A stretch of DNA of 37,700 bases from an uncultured Prevotellaceae bacterium (GCA_946186575.1 CAMHNO010000022.1:1-37700); one strand, 5' to 3'. Positions 7,840 to 15,908 are shown, counted from the first letter of the stretch. A program made the numbers and translations. Notes: generated by a model from the letters alone, not told the origin.

Positions 7840-8220
7840 TTACCAGTTGTAGATGTTGCGCAGCACCCACCAGGCAATCGTCAGCAACCCTAATGCTGCA
7901 ATGGTCACGGGGTGCTTGAGCACCTTGTCGGCCCACGACGGCAGCAGTCGTGTGTAGTCGTTGAGCAGGTAGAGCACTATCACCGGGATTGCACCGGCTA
8001 AGAAGATGTTGTAGCTCAGGGCTTGGCGCACATCGCCGTTGAGCATGGCATGGATGAAGCGCTGGCTGCCACAGCCTGGGCACTTGTAGCCCGTGAGACT
8101 CAGAATTAAGCATCGCGGAAACAGGCCGCTGGTCGATGGGTTGAAGCACACATACACCACTATTGCGGCAAGTGCCACCACAGCAATGCCGGTTCCCAAC
8201 AACAGTCGCTTGCGGGTCAT
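7840..8220 (-). CDS. DUF2752 membrane protein
   Basis: A 126-residue membrane protein with an N-terminal helix (about residues 6-26) and two further hydrophobic segments. Between them is the DUF2752 signature: FPRC, then TGYKCPGCGSQRFIHAML and GD followed by a conserved Asn. The CPxCG pair could bind a metal or form a disulfide; the family has no established function. It lies 21 bases after the GYF-2/CD225 gene and 24 before the glycosyltransferase. DUF2752 genes are often found beside CD225 or TM2 genes in Bacteroidetes, which suggests a shared membrane role. Confidence 0.85.
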   Translation of the reverse strand: MTRKRLLLGTGIAVVALAAIVVYVCFNPSTSGLFPRCLILSLTGYKCPGCGSQRFIHAMLNGDVRQALSYNIFLAGAIPVIVLYLLNDYTRLLPSWADKVLKHPVTIAALGLLTIAWWVLRNIYNW

Positions 8221-8241
8221 GACAGTTTTGTGGCCAGATGG

Positions 8242-8937
8242 TTAGAATGGTAAATCCTGCATGCTCTGTATGCCCTGGAAAGCGCATGAGATGGGCATCG
8301 TTATCAAGCCCAGGATGATGGCAAAGATGATGGCCCAGGCACCGTAGTCGCTCATCTTCTGGGCCTTCTCGTAGTTGCCCTCGCGGTAGTGCTTCTTGGT
8401 CATGAAGGCAAACACAATGCCCACTATGCCGGCTGGGGTGCAACACAGCAGAGTGGTGATGATGGCCCACACAAGATTGGTGGGAGGGCACTTGGGTGCC
8501 TCCTCGGGCATGGGGTGCTGGGCAGGGAAGACTGGACCTTGGGCGGTATAGACAACCTGTGGCATTTCGGGTGCCTGCTCTTGAGCTTGCTGTGGCATTT
8601 CGGGTGCCTGCTCCTGAGCTTGCTGTGGCATTTCGGGTGCCTGCTCCTGAACTTGCTGCGGCATTTCGGGTGCCTGCTCCTGAGTTTGCTGTGGCATTTC
8701 GGGCGCCTGCTCCTGAGCTTGCTGTGGCATTTCGGGCGCCTGCTCCTGAGCTTGTTGCGAGGCATAGCGAGCTTGCTGCAGCATCTCGTTGAGTTCGGTC
8801 ACCTCGGTGATTCTCACCCAGTCGGGCAGACCGCTGTGCCACACGTAGGCAGTCTCGTCAACTCCCATCTGCGCTATCTGTTCAAGCGACATGGGTCCGT
8901 CTTGCTTTCCATTGTAATTTATCCAGTATTGCCTCAT
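8242..8937 (-). CDS. GYF-2 (DUF4339) and CD225/dispanin domain membrane protein
   Basis: A 231-residue modular protein. Residues 1-50 are a GYF-2/DUF4339 domain (YWINYNGKQDGPMSLEQI, then a VWHSGLPDWVRI core), thought to bind proline-rich peptides. Residues ~60-130 are an 11-residue repeat, six copies around QEQAPEMPQQA. Residues ~145-225 are a two-helix CD225/dispanin domain (PPTNLVWAIITTLLCC, then the conserved YREGNYEKAQKMS loop). CD225 domains are membrane-inserted, as in the interferon-induced IFITM proteins; their bacterial role is unknown. It heads the CD225-DUF2752-GT2 unit and has a TAACTTTG box upstream. The proline-rich repeats could themselves be GYF ligands, which is inference. 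Confidence 0.85.
   Translation of the reverse strand: MRQYWINYNGKQDGPMSLEQIAQMGVDETAYVWHSGLPDWVRITEVTELNEMLQQARYASQQAQEQAPEMPQQAQEQAPEMPQQTQEQAPEMPQQVQEQAPEMPQQAQEQAPEMPQQAQEQAPEMPQVVYTAQGPVFPAQHPMPEEAPKCPPTNLVWAIITTLLCCTPAGIVGIVFAFMTKKHYREGNYEKAQKMSDYGAWAIIFAIILGLITMPISCAFQGIQSMQDLPF
8559..8756 (-). repeat. 33-bp coding minisatellite in the CD225 gene
   Basis: Six head-to-tail 33-base units encode the 11-residue repeat QEQAPEMPQQA, with single substitutions at the final residue (Ala, Thr or Val). Units are nearly identical at DNA level, implying recent expansion or frequent copy-number change. Confidence 0.9.
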
Positions 8938-8965
8938 GATTGTCGTGATTTTAGAAAACTAACTG

Positions 8966-8973
8966 CAAAGTTA
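8966..8973 (-). promoter_or_regulatory. Candidate Bacteroidetes promoter -7 box for the GYF-2/CD225 unit
   Basis: The minus strand reads TAACTTTG, an exact TAnnTTTG match, 29 bases upstream of the ATG. It sits in the 42-base sequence (8963-9004) shared with the obgE promoter region. No canonical -33 TTG is present. Confidence 0.5.
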
Positions 8974-9049
8974 GTAAATAGTTTTGAGTTTTGGGTTATC
9001 ATTTACCAGTTTTTTTGACATTGACACAAAACGGGTTGCAAACGGAACC

Positions 9050-9071
9050 GGGGTCGCTGTGAAGCGACCCC
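9050..9071 (-). terminator. Strong hairpin after the metallophosphoesterase gene
   Basis: GGGGTCGC and GCGACCCC form a perfect 8-bp GC-rich stem with a 6-base loop, between the end of the metallophosphoesterase gene and the promoter of the GYF-2/CD225 gene. A T-run is lacking on the minus strand, so termination is likely but not canonical. Confidence 0.45.
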
Positions 9072-9133
9072 TTCGCCTTCTGTGGCCATTGCGTCCTCAC
9101 TCGGTGCCGCTTCTTAGCCCTCGCTGGGGCTTA

Positions 9134-9898
9134 TTAGATGGTGAAGAACTCGTCGGGCGCAAAGCCTTCCTCGCCGCCGTGGGTCAGGTAGCCCATTTGG
9201 TTGGTGAGCATGGTGGTGTGTCCAATCTTGGTGCCGCGACTGGCGTTCCAGTGGGTGTGGCCATAGATCCAGTAATCGATGCCGCTTTGCTCAATCATGT
9301 CCTCAAGGTCGACGACAAATGCACTGCTCAGCCCGTTGCCGGCATAGCGCGGATCTTCGGCAACGATAGGGCAGTGGTGGGTGACCACCACCTTGTGCTG
9401 TGCAGTCGACTTGCCGAGGGCCTCCTGGAGCCACGTCATGCACTTGTCATGCAGGCGACCATAGTCGGTGGCAAGCAGCAGGTGCTTGCCACAGGCAATG
9501 CGGTGACAGTCGGTCATCCCTGTCTGCACTCCAGCCAGCTCGTCGTCGCTCACCTTCGTCCACAGGGTGGTGAAAAAGAGCTCGGTGTCGCCCAGGCTGA
9601 TGCTGCGGTTGTTCAGGTAAATGACATTGCGCCGCAGCGCGTAGGTGAAATGGTCGAGCGTGGAGAGCACGTCCACACGATTGTAGTACTCATGATTGCC
9701 TGGCACTACCAGGGTGTGGGCATAGTGGTCGCTGCACCAGTCCCAGAATGGATGCTCGCTCGTTAGCTTTTCGCCAAAGAGCAGGATGTCGCCAGCCAGC
9801 ACCAGCACGTCGCCCATTACCTGGAGTGGATGCTCTTTCAGGAACTGTGTGTTGCTGTCAAACTCTAAGTGCAAGTCGCTGGCATACTGAATCTTCAT
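9134..9898 (-). CDS. Calcineurin-like metallophosphoesterase
   Basis: A 254-residue soluble phosphoesterase with the full dimetal motif set of the calcineurin-like superfamily: DLH at residues 8-10, GD at 36-37, GNHEYY at 67-72, THHCPI near 173 and GHTH near 217. Such enzymes hydrolyse phosphomonoesters or phosphodiesters; the substrate cannot be predicted here. No signal peptide or membrane helix is visible. Its start lies 12 bases after the stop of the upstream CGG-motif gene, so it is probably the last gene of that unit. Length is normal for the short single-domain members. Confidence 0.9.
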   Translation of the reverse strand: MKIQYASDLHLEFDSNTQFLKEHPLQVMGDVLVLAGDILLFGEKLTSEHPFWDWCSDHYAHTLVVPGNHEYYNRVDVLSTLDHFTYALRRNVIYLNNRSISLGDTELFFTTLWTKVSDDELAGVQTGMTDCHRIACGKHLLLATDYGRLHDKCMTWLQEALGKSTAQHKVVVTHHCPIVAEDPRYAGNGLSSAFVVDLEDMIEQSGIDYWIYGHTHWNASRGTKIGHTTMLTNQMGYLTHGGEEGFAPDEFFTI

Positions 9899-9910
9899 AT
9901 TGTAAAAGAG

Positions 9911-11995
9911 TTAGTTAAGCTCCACGAAATGCTTGAGCACATCGCACTTGGTAATGTAGTCTGGCTGCAACTCGGGATGCTCGCTGTTGAACTCCAGCAG
10001 GCGGGTGAACGAGCGGAACTGCGGACACTTGGTGTCGAGAGCGTAGGTGGTCTTGTTGGTCTGCCAGTCATAGTGGCTGAGGACGCAGTAGCCGCTGTCC
10101 TCGCCAGTGATGAACGCCTGGGCAAACAAGCACTTCTGCATCAGCTCCTTGCTTGTGGTGTTCTTGATGACCTCGCGCAACAAGTTGCGGGCGGTGCCCA
10201 GGAAGTCGAACTCGCTCTTGAATGGCTCGGAATAGTCACTGTGCTCATAGTGAGCCAGATACCAGCAGTCGCCCATTATGCTCGCCTGGTAGAGCAGGTT
10301 GGCCTTGCGATAGAGCAGGGCATTGTGGTCCTCGCCAGTGGCCTGGGCAAGCTGCTCGTCGAGTGCCACCATGTCGCGGCAGTACTGCAGCTTAGCGTTG
10401 GCGCTCACTGGTGTGTTCTCCTGCTTGAGGAAGCTCAGGAACTGGCGCTTGAGCCAAATCTCAGTATTATAGTCCTTGCGGGCCATGTAGTAGCTGATGC
10501 CCTGCTCGGAGATGTAGCTCAGCGGCACCTTCTCGAGGAAGCGTGTGGCAGCCTTGAATTCGCCCTCGCGCACGAGCTTGGTGCCCATGAGGTCGTTGTA
10601 GTTAACATCGTCGATGTCTATTCCCTTTATTGCCCACTGCTCCAGTTCGTTATTGGCTGGCTGTGAGATGTAGTGCTTGAAATCTTCGAGCCCACTCGAT
10701 GAGAGACTGTCGACCTGAGCATAGTATTCCGACCATTTGTCGTTTTGGTCCTTGCCCAGCAGTGCTATGGCCATGTTGGGACGCCCCCAAGCTCGCAGCT
10801 GTGGCACGAGGTTGTCGTAGGTCACGCGCTCCATCACGTTGTCGTAGTGTGGATCGGTGGCATTGTGCTCGGCGTCATAACCCGCCTTCTGCTCCAGCCA
10901 CTTGTACTCGCCGGCCATGTAGTTGAAATAGTCGTCGGTGGGCTCGGCGCTCTTGATGCTTGCCAGCATGAGGCAGGCGCGGGCGTTGTCCTTCATGCGC
11001 TGGGTGCCTTCAAGGGTCTGTGCGTTGGTCAGCTGAGCAATGGCGTCGTCTTGGTTGCCGGCCATATAGTTGACAAAGCCTCGTGCAGCCTCCCACATGG
11101 CTGGCGACTTGGTCTTCTTCTCGGCAAGCACCTGCCCGGCAAAGGCTATGAAGTCGTTCATGTCCTTCGTGTAGATGCCCGTTGCCTCCACGTTCTGCAT
11201 AATCTCAGGGTCGCTCCCGTTGTCGAGGGTCTCCTGGGTGTTGTTCACAAAGTCCTGAACCAGGAAGGTGAGTGTATGAGAGTTGGGATTGGCGGCATAC
11301 TCCTCTTTGATGCCCTTGAGGTTGCGCTTCTTGCGCACGCAATATTTAATGCTGGTCATGTCGCCCAGCTCGGCATATATCTCACATGCCTGGTCTTTCT
11401 TGCCAGTGTTGTAGAGCGCGCCGGCATAGATGCCCTTCATCCAGCGCTTGTACACGCTCTCGCGCAGCTTGCTGGCGGTGCTGTTCCAGTACTTGATGTT
11501 GGCCTGGTGATTCTCGCTGGTCATGTTGCATCGCATCACCAGCAGCGCGTACTGGCTCTTGTACTTCGTGCCCTTGTAGGCCAGGGCTTTGGTCTTCACC
11601 TTGGCCACCTCGGCTTTGTCCCGTGCAATCTCTTGTTTGGAGGGGTAGTCCCAGCGTGAGTAGGCCGAGCCGTCGTGGTTGAGGTAAGTCACGAGCAGCC
11701 GCAGGTAGTTGAGTGTCTCTTTGTCGCCGCGCTTGCGTGCTGTGGCGATGATGAGATTTTTGCTTTTGTTGAACTCTCCGGGCTTCTCCTGTGCAAGAGA
11801 TTCGCAAGCGTAGGCGGCTTGCTCGTTGCCCGTGTAGTCAACCCAGAACTGCTGGGTCTCTTTCAGAAATGGGTCTTGCATCAGGTCGCGGTTAAACACG
11901 CTGAACATGTAATAGTTGGGCCTCCCCCAACCACCGCACGCCCATGATTGCAGTGCGGCAATGGCAATAAGGCTAAGGACGAAATATTTTTTCAT
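9911..11995 (-). CDS. Secreted CGG-motif helical protein, function unknown
   Basis: A 694-residue protein with a signal peptide (MKKYFVLSLIAIAALQSWA) followed at once by CGGWGRPNYYMF. A CG(G/P)-plus-aromatic start of this kind is seen in a group of large secreted Bacteroidetes proteins of unknown role. The Cys lies at about residue 20, but the preceding SWA is not a good lipobox, so it may be periplasmic or disulfide-linked rather than a lipoprotein. The rest is rich in Ala/Leu helices arranged like TPR-type repeats (for example DNARACLMLASIKSAE), so an alpha-solenoid is likely. A second WGRPN occurs in the middle of the protein. Its start overlaps the end of the upstream DUF3142-like lipoprotein gene by 23 bases, which indicates translational coupling. 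Confidence 0.7.
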   Translation of the reverse strand: MKKYFVLSLIAIAALQSWACGGWGRPNYYMFSVFNRDLMQDPFLKETQQFWVDYTGNEQAAYACESLAQEKPGEFNKSKNLIIATARKRGDKETLNYLRLLVTYLNHDGSAYSRWDYPSKQEIARDKAEVAKVKTKALAYKGTKYKSQYALLVMRCNMTSENHQANIKYWNSTASKLRESVYKRWMKGIYAGALYNTGKKDQACEIYAELGDMTSIKYCVRKKRNLKGIKEEYAANPNSHTLTFLVQDFVNNTQETLDNGSDPEIMQNVEATGIYTKDMNDFIAFAGQVLAEKKTKSPAMWEAARGFVNYMAGNQDDAIAQLTNAQTLEGTQRMKDNARACLMLASIKSAEPTDDYFNYMAGEYKWLEQKAGYDAEHNATDPHYDNVMERVTYDNLVPQLRAWGRPNMAIALLGKDQNDKWSEYYAQVDSLSSSGLEDFKHYISQPANNELEQWAIKGIDIDDVNYNDLMGTKLVREGEFKAATRFLEKVPLSYISEQGISYYMARKDYNTEIWLKRQFLSFLKQENTPVSANAKLQYCRDMVALDEQLAQATGEDHNALLYRKANLLYQASIMGDCWYLAHYEHSDYSEPFKSEFDFLGTARNLLREVIKNTTSKELMQKCLFAQAFITGEDSGYCVLSHYDWQTNKTTYALDTKCPQFRSFTRLLEFNSEHPELQPDYITKCDVLKHFVELN

Positions 11996-13007
11996 AATCG
12001 CGATTTGTGTAATTGTTTATACTGCTTTTATTTAGACTGTAAATTATCACTTGGTCGTTGATGCCAGGACGCTCGTGGCTCAGGGCGTCGTGAACTTGGA
12101 CTAAAGTTTGCGCGTCGGGTTTAACCACGAGCACGCTGTCGCCCTGATTTAGATAGGTGAACGGGCTGTTGCTGCTCAGGTAGTTTGGTAGGTCGATGCT
12201 GCTCACTACAAGATATTTGCCATCGGCCACCTTGCGGTAGAGAGTGGTGTCGGTCAGATCCTCACTGTAGAGTATGTCGCGGAACTTGTCGCCAGTGTAG
12301 AGGAGCTGCCAGCCAAAGTTGGGGTAGGCTGCACACAGCGGCAAGTCATATTGAGCCAGGTTCTTGAGATAGGGCTCCACGTCGCGCTTGTCGAGGATGG
12401 GGTTGCGCTGTTTGCTGTTCTTGAGCTCGCCTGTGTTGTACATCATCAGCACGCCGTAGTCCACTGGAGGCGCTGGCATCGACAGCTGGTGAAGCCTGAT
12501 GGTTGCGCTTAGCGTCATGTTCTTGTCTTTGAGCAGTTGCCGCACTTGTTCAAGGAATTTGAAGTAAGCGTCCTGGGTTTTTGCTGTCCAGTCGCAGTCG
12601 ATTTGCAGCTCTTTCACTCCCTTGATGTCGTTGGTCTCATTCATTTTGAGCACTCGGTCCACGAGCAGTTGTGCTATTGTGTCGAGGTTGTGCTTGCAGC
12701 ACTCGTTCACGATGAAGATGGTGGGAATTACCTCGATTCCGCTGGGAATGGAATCTTCAAACCTGATTGTGGCATTGGGGCTGAGCTGTCGGTCTTTATC
12801 GAGCACAACGTCGAAGTATCGCACATACATCTTGCCCACCTTGTGCTGTTGCATGAACTGGCGCTCGGTGGAGTCAAGGTAAAGAGATGTGCGCCAGTAG
12901 TAGACTGCAGGCTTGGCATTGTCAACCCCCTTGCCCGAGGGCTTGCAGCTGGTTGCTGCAGCAATGAGAGCAAAAGTGAGAAGTAGATATGTAAAAGCTT
13001 TTTTCAA
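11973..13007 (-). CDS. Lipoprotein with DUF3142-like TIM-barrel domain
   Basis: A 344-residue predicted lipoprotein. From a TTG start at 13007 it has a signal sequence (KKAFTYLLLTFALIAAATSC) with a good lipobox ending in Cys. The mature part begins with YYWRTSLYL and contains LQIDCDW near the middle, then LSATIRLHQL and GVLMMYN, a pattern like DUF3142 and GH18-like barrels where the acidic residues lie at a strand end. Catalysis is not proven. An in-frame ATG exists at 13082, but a TATCTTTG promoter box at 13070-13077 would place transcription start downstream of it, and that ATG gives no sensible signal peptide. The 3' end overlaps the next gene by 23 bases. Confidence 0.65.
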   Translation of the reverse strand: MKKAFTYLLLTFALIAAATSCKPSGKGVDNAKPAVYYWRTSLYLDSTERQFMQQHKVGKMYVRYFDVVLDKDRQLSPNATIRFEDSIPSGIEVIPTIFIVNECCKHNLDTIAQLLVDRVLKMNETNDIKGVKELQIDCDWTAKTQDAYFKFLEQVRQLLKDKNMTLSATIRLHQLSMPAPPVDYGVLMMYNTGELKNSKQRNPILDKRDVEPYLKNLAQYDLPLCAAYPNFGWQLLYTGDKFRDILYSEDLTDTTLYRKVADGKYLVVSSIDLPNYLSSNSPFTYLNQGDSVLVVKPDAQTLVQVHDALSHERPGINDQVIIYSLNKSSINNYTNRDYEKIFRP

Positions 13008-13069
13008 GAAAGTGGTTATTATTCTGTGAGATAAATATAGATGTATAACAAAACATCTCGCTTGCAATG

Positions 13070-13077
13070 CAAAGATA
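13070..13077 (-). promoter_or_regulatory. Candidate Bacteroidetes -7 box for the DUF3142-like/CGG unit
   Basis: TATCTTTG on the minus strand is an exact TAnnTTTG match, giving a leader of about 55 bases before the proposed TTG start. No -33 TTG at normal spacing is seen. Its position argues against the upstream ATG at 13082. Confidence 0.5.
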
Positions 13078-13165
13078 AGCAATATTTTTATAATTAAGAA
13101 GGAAAAAGTAAGAAGTGTGAAGGAAAAAATGCAAAGAGCTACATTTTATGCTTTTCAGAAAGGAA

Positions 13166-13202
13166 AAATGAGACAAAGGGGTTGATTCTCTTTGTCTCAT
13201 TT
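13166..13202 (-). terminator. Intrinsic terminator of the aminotransferase gene
   Basis: A perfect 13-bp inverted repeat (AAATGAGACAAAG and its complement) encloses an 11-base loop just past the aminotransferase stop. On the minus strand it is followed by a T-rich run. It fits a rho-independent terminator. Confidence 0.8.
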
Positions 13203-13221
13203 AGTGATTGTGTGGAGTGAA

Positions 13222-14415
13222 TTATTTCAGCTCGGCGAGTGCGGCTTTGATGCGTGATACTGCCTCGACGATGTTCTCGTCGCTGGTAGCGTAGCTCATG
13301 CGCAGGTAGCCTGGGCAGCAGAATGCATCGCCTGCCACGCTTGCCACGTGGGCCTTCTCGAGCAGGTAGATGGCGAGGTCATTGGCGTCATTGATGACGG
13401 TGTCGCCACAGCGCTTGCCAAAGAATGCGTCAACCTTGGGGAACACGTAGAACGCTCCGTGAGGCACCTTGAGCTCGATGCCGGGAATCTCCTGCAGCAG
13501 GCCGGTGATGAGGTCGCGACGGCGCTGGAATGCCACGCGCATGTCCTCGACGCACTGCTGTGAGCCGCGATAGGCAGCCTCGGCAGCCTTCTGTGCGATT
13601 GACGAAGCACCGCTGGTGTACTGACCTTGCAGCTTGTTAACAGCCTTGGCGAGCCACAGTGGAGCGGCAACGTAGCCAATGCGCCATCCTGTCATGGCAT
13701 AGGCTTTAGACACACCGTTAATCACTGCCACGCGGTCTTTGAGCTCGGGGAACTGCGCGAGCGACTCGTGATGACCCACATAGTTGATGTGCTCATAAAT
13801 CTCATCGGCAATAACCATCACCTGTGGGTGACGTGCCAGCACGGTGGCAAGGGCCTTGAGCTCGTCGCGGCTGTAGATGCTGCCGGTGGGGTTTGATGGT
13901 GAGCACAGTATGATAAGTTTTGATTTCTCGGTTATGGCATTCTCGAGCTGCTCGGGAGTGATTTTGAAGTCGGTCTCGATGGTGGCTGGCACGAGCACGC
14001 TCTTGCCGCCGCACAGGTTCACCATCTGCACATAGCTCACCCACGCCGGGGTGGGAATTATCACCTCGTCGCCATCGTTAATGAGGCACAGCACGGTGTT
14101 GCACAGGGCTTGCTTTGCGCCGTTGCCCACCACAATCTGCTCGGGGGCGAAGTCGAGGTTGTTCTCATTCTTGAGTTTGTCGCTGATTGCCTGTCGCAGC
14201 GACATGTAGCCTGGCACTGGCGAGTAGAACGAGAAGTTGTCGTCCACTGCCTGCTTTGCGGCTTGCTTGATGTGGTCGGGGGTGTGGAAGTCGGGCTCGC
14301 CCACGCTCAGGTTAATCACGTCGATGCCTTGGGCCTTGAGTTCGTTACTCTTTTGCGACATGGCCAGTGTGGCCGATGGCTGCAATGCTTGCAATCTCTG
14401 AGAAATGAAATCCAT
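13222..14415 (-). CDS. aspC: Class I/II pyridoxal-phosphate aminotransferase (aspartate type)
   Basis: A 397-residue fold-type I aminotransferase of the aspartate (AspC/AatA, subgroup 1-gamma) kind, which transfers the amino group between aspartate or related amino acids and 2-oxoglutarate. Visible features are INLSVGEPDFHTP near residue 35, the cofactor-stacking GNGAKQAL at ~97, SPSNPTG at ~172, ADEIYEH at 203-209, the Schiff-base Lys237 in GVSKAYAMTGWRIGY, and a C-terminal LRMSYA substrate-Arg motif. Length is normal. It starts 56 bases after mtgA, so the two may be co-transcribed, and it ends at a strong terminator. Exact substrate preference is inferred from the subgroup. Confidence 0.93.
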   Translation of the reverse strand: MDFISQRLQALQPSATLAMSQKSNELKAQGIDVINLSVGEPDFHTPDHIKQAAKQAVDDNFSFYSPVPGYMSLRQAISDKLKNENNLDFAPEQIVVGNGAKQALCNTVLCLINDGDEVIIPTPAWVSYVQMVNLCGGKSVLVPATIETDFKITPEQLENAITEKSKLIILCSPSNPTGSIYSRDELKALATVLARHPQVMVIADEIYEHINYVGHHESLAQFPELKDRVAVINGVSKAYAMTGWRIGYVAAPLWLAKAVNKLQGQYTSGASSIAQKAAEAAYRGSQQCVEDMRVAFQRRRDLITGLLQEIPGIELKVPHGAFYVFPKVDAFFGKRCGDTVINDANDLAIYLLEKAHVASVAGDAFCCPGYLRMSYATSDENIVEAVSRIKAALAELK

Positions 14416-14471
14416 AGTTGCTTAAATAATTGTTTTATAGGTTTATATGTTTAGTTGTGTTGTTGAATGCA

Positions 14472-15179
14472 TTATTTAGCTCCCCAGCCGGGGTTGGCAA
14501 CAGCGTTCATTTCGCGCTGGATGCGCTTGCTGTGCTTGAGCACAAACTTGCTGGGATGGGCCGAGTCGCGCTCAAGCGGGTTGGGCAGGGTTGCGGCAAT
14601 GGTGGCGCTCTCTTTGCGAGTGAGGTCGCGCGCGTCCTTGTTGAACTTCTCTTGTGCGCACGCCTGTGCGCCATAGATGCCGTCGCCCATCTCAATGGAA
14701 TTGAGGTAGACCTCCATGATGCGTTCTTTGCCCCAGATGTTCTCAATCAGTACAGTGAAATAGGCCTCAAGTCCTTTCCTTATCCAGCTGTGGCTGGGCC
14801 ACAGAAAGACGTTCTTGGCCGTCTGCTGCGAAATAGTACTCGCGCCGCGTTCGCGTCCACCCTCGAGAGCCTCGAGGCGGGCTTTATAAATCTCCTTGGG
14901 CTCAAAGCCGTTGTGTTTCAGGAATCCGGTGTCCTCGCCACCCATGACAGCGAGCGGCATGTTTTGTGAAATCTGGTCGAGGTCCACCCATTTGTGCTTG
15001 ATCACCGGCTCTTTGCCGTCGACCCACTGCTCATAATAGCGGATGTACATCAGTGGCGTGCGATAGACAGGCACCCACTTGAAAGCAATCACCGCGAGTG
15101 TTGACGACACAAAGAAGAAGATGAGAGCATTTCTCACCAAGATCCAGAAACGGTTCCACAAGAATTTTATGTCGGTCAT
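14472..15179 (-). CDS. mtgA: Monofunctional biosynthetic peptidoglycan transglycosylase
   Basis: A 235-residue GT51 enzyme that polymerises lipid II into glycan strands at the inner membrane. It has one N-terminal membrane helix (about residues 14-33), then GGEDTGFLKHNGF with catalytic Glu82, RGASTISQQTAKN at ~111, the second Glu region in VYLNSIEMGDGIYG, and ATLPNP. There is no transpeptidase domain, so it is MtgA rather than a bifunctional PBP. Length is typical. It has a TACCTTTG box upstream and lies 56 bases ahead of the aminotransferase gene. Confidence 0.95.
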   Translation of the reverse strand: MTDIKFLWNRFWILVRNALIFFFVSSTLAVIAFKWVPVYRTPLMYIRYYEQWVDGKEPVIKHKWVDLDQISQNMPLAVMGGEDTGFLKHNGFEPKEIYKARLEALEGGRERGASTISQQTAKNVFLWPSHSWIRKGLEAYFTVLIENIWGKERIMEVYLNSIEMGDGIYGAQACAQEKFNKDARDLTRKESATIAATLPNPLERDSAHPSKFVLKHSKRIQREMNAVANPGWGAK

Positions 15180-15244
15180 GATGCTGCTGGGTGTAATGGT
15201 TGTTAGTCAGGCTTCAGGCACCCTTGTTGCCACTTGCCATAATG

Positions 15245-15252
15245 CAAAGGTA
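15245..15252 (-). promoter_or_regulatory. Candidate Bacteroidetes -7 box for mtgA
   Basis: TACCTTTG on the minus strand, 65 bases upstream of the mtgA ATG, fits TAnnTTTG. TTG elements lie 17 and 23 bases further upstream, either side of the usual spacing. Confidence 0.5.
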
Positions 15253-15371
15253 GGACTTTTTTCTCATAGCAATATCAAAATGACGATTATTTTAACAAAA
15301 GATTGTTTTTTTGCCATCTTTTTGGATTACCTGGAGGGCAAGTCAATGATATTGAATAAACACAGTTGTCA

Positions 15372-15391
15372 GCATCCTCAGTGCAGGATGC
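15372..15391 (+). promoter_or_regulatory. Leader hairpin upstream of small membrane protein gene
   Basis: GCATCCT and AGGATGC form a perfect 7-bp stem with a 6-base loop, ending 28 bases before the chosen ATG at 15420. It could affect translation or RNA stability. No known riboswitch class is recognised. Confidence 0.3.
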
Positions 15392-15419
15392 AGTTATTAA
15401 TCATTTAAATTTTAATGTT

Positions 15420-15866
15420 ATGGAGTCATTATTTGAATTATTCAGAAAGTGGGTGATGAGGCTGTTTGCAGCCATCATTCTTTTAGCGCCCGTTGCTTTC
15501 TTTGTTATGATCGTTGCAGGCACTGTTTCTAACAGCCAGCCCACTCACGAGGAGATTAGCGAGACAATAGCTCTTGACCAAGAGCAAAACAGCATCCAGC
15601 GCATTCGTAATTATAATGCCTGTGCCGACACAAAAATCCGAAAGGTCGTAACCGCTGTACCCACCCTAAGCCGCGACTCCAGACATCACGCAGTCATCTC
15701 TTCAAAGGGTATGGGGCATACCAAGCCTTTGAAGTTGCACGAAGACAAGAATCGCACGGTGCAGACATTCAAGAGCGCCCTTGAGCGCCCATCGGCTAAG
15801 GTGCCCGACCTGAACCTGAAGAGCAGTTTAGCACGCGATGCCGAACCATTGCCTGAGGGTCAGTAG
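15420..15866 (+). CDS. Small membrane-anchored protein, unknown function
   Basis: A 148-residue protein I do not recognise. From ATG 15420 it has a short N-terminal stretch (MESLFELFRKWVMRLF), one strong hydrophobic helix (about residues 15-34, AAIILLAPVAFFVMIVAG) and a hydrophilic, mixed-charge remainder with basic patches and no clear domain. The frame is open further upstream to 15366, but that would put a leader hairpin into coding sequence and precede the natural membrane anchor. It is divergent from mtgA and is followed by an intrinsic terminator, so it is a single-gene unit. The composition resembles a tethered periplasmic or cytoplasmic tail. Confidence 0.6.
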   Translation: MESLFELFRKWVMRLFAAIILLAPVAFFVMIVAGTVSNSQPTHEEISETIALDQEQNSIQRIRNYNACADTKIRKVVTAVPTLSRDSRHHAVISSKGMGHTKPLKLHEDKNRTVQTFKSALERPSAKVPDLNLKSSLARDAEPLPEGQ

Positions 15867-15908
15867 TAATGCCGCCTCCCATGAAGCCAGCATAAGTCGC
15901 AATGCAAC

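Noticed and set aside
7078-8937. Part of a capsule or O-antigen cluster
   Set aside because: Only one glycosyltransferase is present, without flippase, polymerase or sugar-nucleotide genes nearby.
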